From Bacillota bacterium (GTDB lineage Bacteria > Bacillota > Dethiobacteria > DTU022), in assembly GCA_019428945.1 (NCBI GenBank), contig JAHYJM010000006.1:1-64000 (forward strand): DNA of 64,000 bases. Reading direction: 5' to 3'. A model generated the notes under the pieces. It was not told where the DNA came from, made no database searches, and was given only the letters and a program-made list of their open reading frames with translations. Both the position numbers and the translations under genes were made by a program. Shown here piece after piece: positions 63,545 through 64,000 of this stretch. How positions within the stretch are numbered: the first letter of the stretch is position 1; each line of letters starts with the position of its first letter.

Positions 63545-64000
63545 TAAAGGTCCTCCCTGATTTTGTAGCCAGTACCCCAGACGGTTATGATTAAATCGGG
63601 ATTACCGGGATCATTTTCAAGCTTTTCCCGTAAATGTCTGATATGAACATCCACCGTCCGTACATCTCCATAGTAATCATACCCCCAGACCTGCTCAAGC
63701 AGCTGCTCGCGAGAATAAACATTCCCGGCATTGGCCGCAAGAAAGCTGAGCAGGGCAAATTCTTTTGAGGTAAGACTGATTTCCTGATCACCTATCCGAA
63801 CCCTATGCTGTAAAAGGTCAACCTGGAGCTTGCCTATCTGGATTAACTTGCGGTTTTCTTCATCCCTTACCGTACTGCGCCTCAGGATTGCCTTAATACG
63901 GGCGACCAATTCTCTCGAATTAAAAGGCTTGGTCAGGTAATCATCTGCGCCAAGTTCGAGCCCCAGCACTTTATCTATATCTTCTGCACGGGCTGTAAGC
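63544..64000 (-). CDS. OmpR/PhoB-family response regulator, 5' end outside the window
   Basis: The track begins at a GTG (63969), but the frame stays open to the window edge and reads LTARAEDIDKVLGLELGADD, which is receiver-domain sequence, so the start is beyond base 64000. The visible part has the receiver end with YLTKPF (conserved Lys) and a winged-helix DNA-binding domain (EFALLSFLAANAGNVYSREQ, VWGYDYYGDVRTVDVHIRHL, GTGYKI). It acts with the downstream kinase. Regulon unknown. Confidence 0.93.
   Translation of the reverse strand, partial: LTARAEDIDKVLGLELGADDYLTKPFNSRELVARIKAILRRSTVRDEENRKLIQIGKLQVDLLQHRVRIGDQEISLTSKEFALLSFLAANAGNVYSREQLLEQVWGYDYYGDVRTVDVHIRHLREKLENDPGNPDLIITVWGTGYKIREDL

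Overview
The window reads as a chromosome segment of an anaerobic, probably spore-forming member of the Clostridia (Bacillota). The evidence is a purine/urate-type catabolic cluster with molybdenum hydroxylases, a selenocysteine-dependent glycine reductase operon behind a tandem glycine riboswitch, GerMN-domain and HD-GYP proteins, strong AGGAGG ribosome binding sites and many TTG/GTG starts. No genus can be assigned from sequence reading alone.

Layout. 1-120: 3' end of glycine C-acetyltransferase. 0.1-12.9 kb (minus strand): a nine-gene operon of XdhD-like and XdhABC-like molybdenum hydroxylases, SsnA, a second deaminase-like amidohydrolase, YgeY, YgeW and a third amidohydrolase. It is divergent from 13.2-18.6 kb (plus): a short YgfK, DpaL (diaminopropionate ammonia-lyase), an aminotransferase, and IlvE on its own promoter. 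Together these match the anaerobic purine/uric acid degradation cluster known from E. coli and gut Clostridia. YgfK lacks its central flavin/NAD(P)H module, and hyuA and arcC are not in the window.

18.7-30 kb: MORN-repeat lipoprotein, baeRF-family protein, heterodimeric ABC exporter, SH3 membrane protein and two cyclic-di-GMP enzymes. 30.2-31.2 kb holds gene debris (a truncated ferredoxin-type gene and a palindromic repeat). 31.2-36.9 kb (minus): tandem glycine riboswitch with terminator, then grdC, grdA (Sec), grdX, grdE, grdB (Sec) and a glutaredoxin-like gene. Both selenoprotein genes are broken at UGA in the ORF track and are rejoined here. Purine breakdown and threonine cleavage (kbl) can both supply glycine, so the neighbourhood is metabolically coherent.

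37.4-42.4 kb: small envelope proteins, an AraC regulator and three lipoproteins. 42.9-48.5 kb: a carotenoid-glycolipid-like locus (CrtQ-type glycosyltransferase, CrtO-type acyltransferase, CrtN/P-type desaturase, SDR, NTF2-like and DUF2269 proteins) with no C30 synthase. 48.5-51.5 kb: MNT/HEPN toxin-antitoxin pair and a complete IS1634-type element, lying between a decayed tRNA-Arg-like fragment and a tRNA-Ser, tRNA-Ser, tRNA-Arg operon. 52.3-64 kb: flavodoxin-like reductase, DUF4126, universal stress protein, secreted serpin, AI-2E-family permease, SerRS, ArgRS, a GerMN protein and a two-component system whose regulator runs off the right edge.
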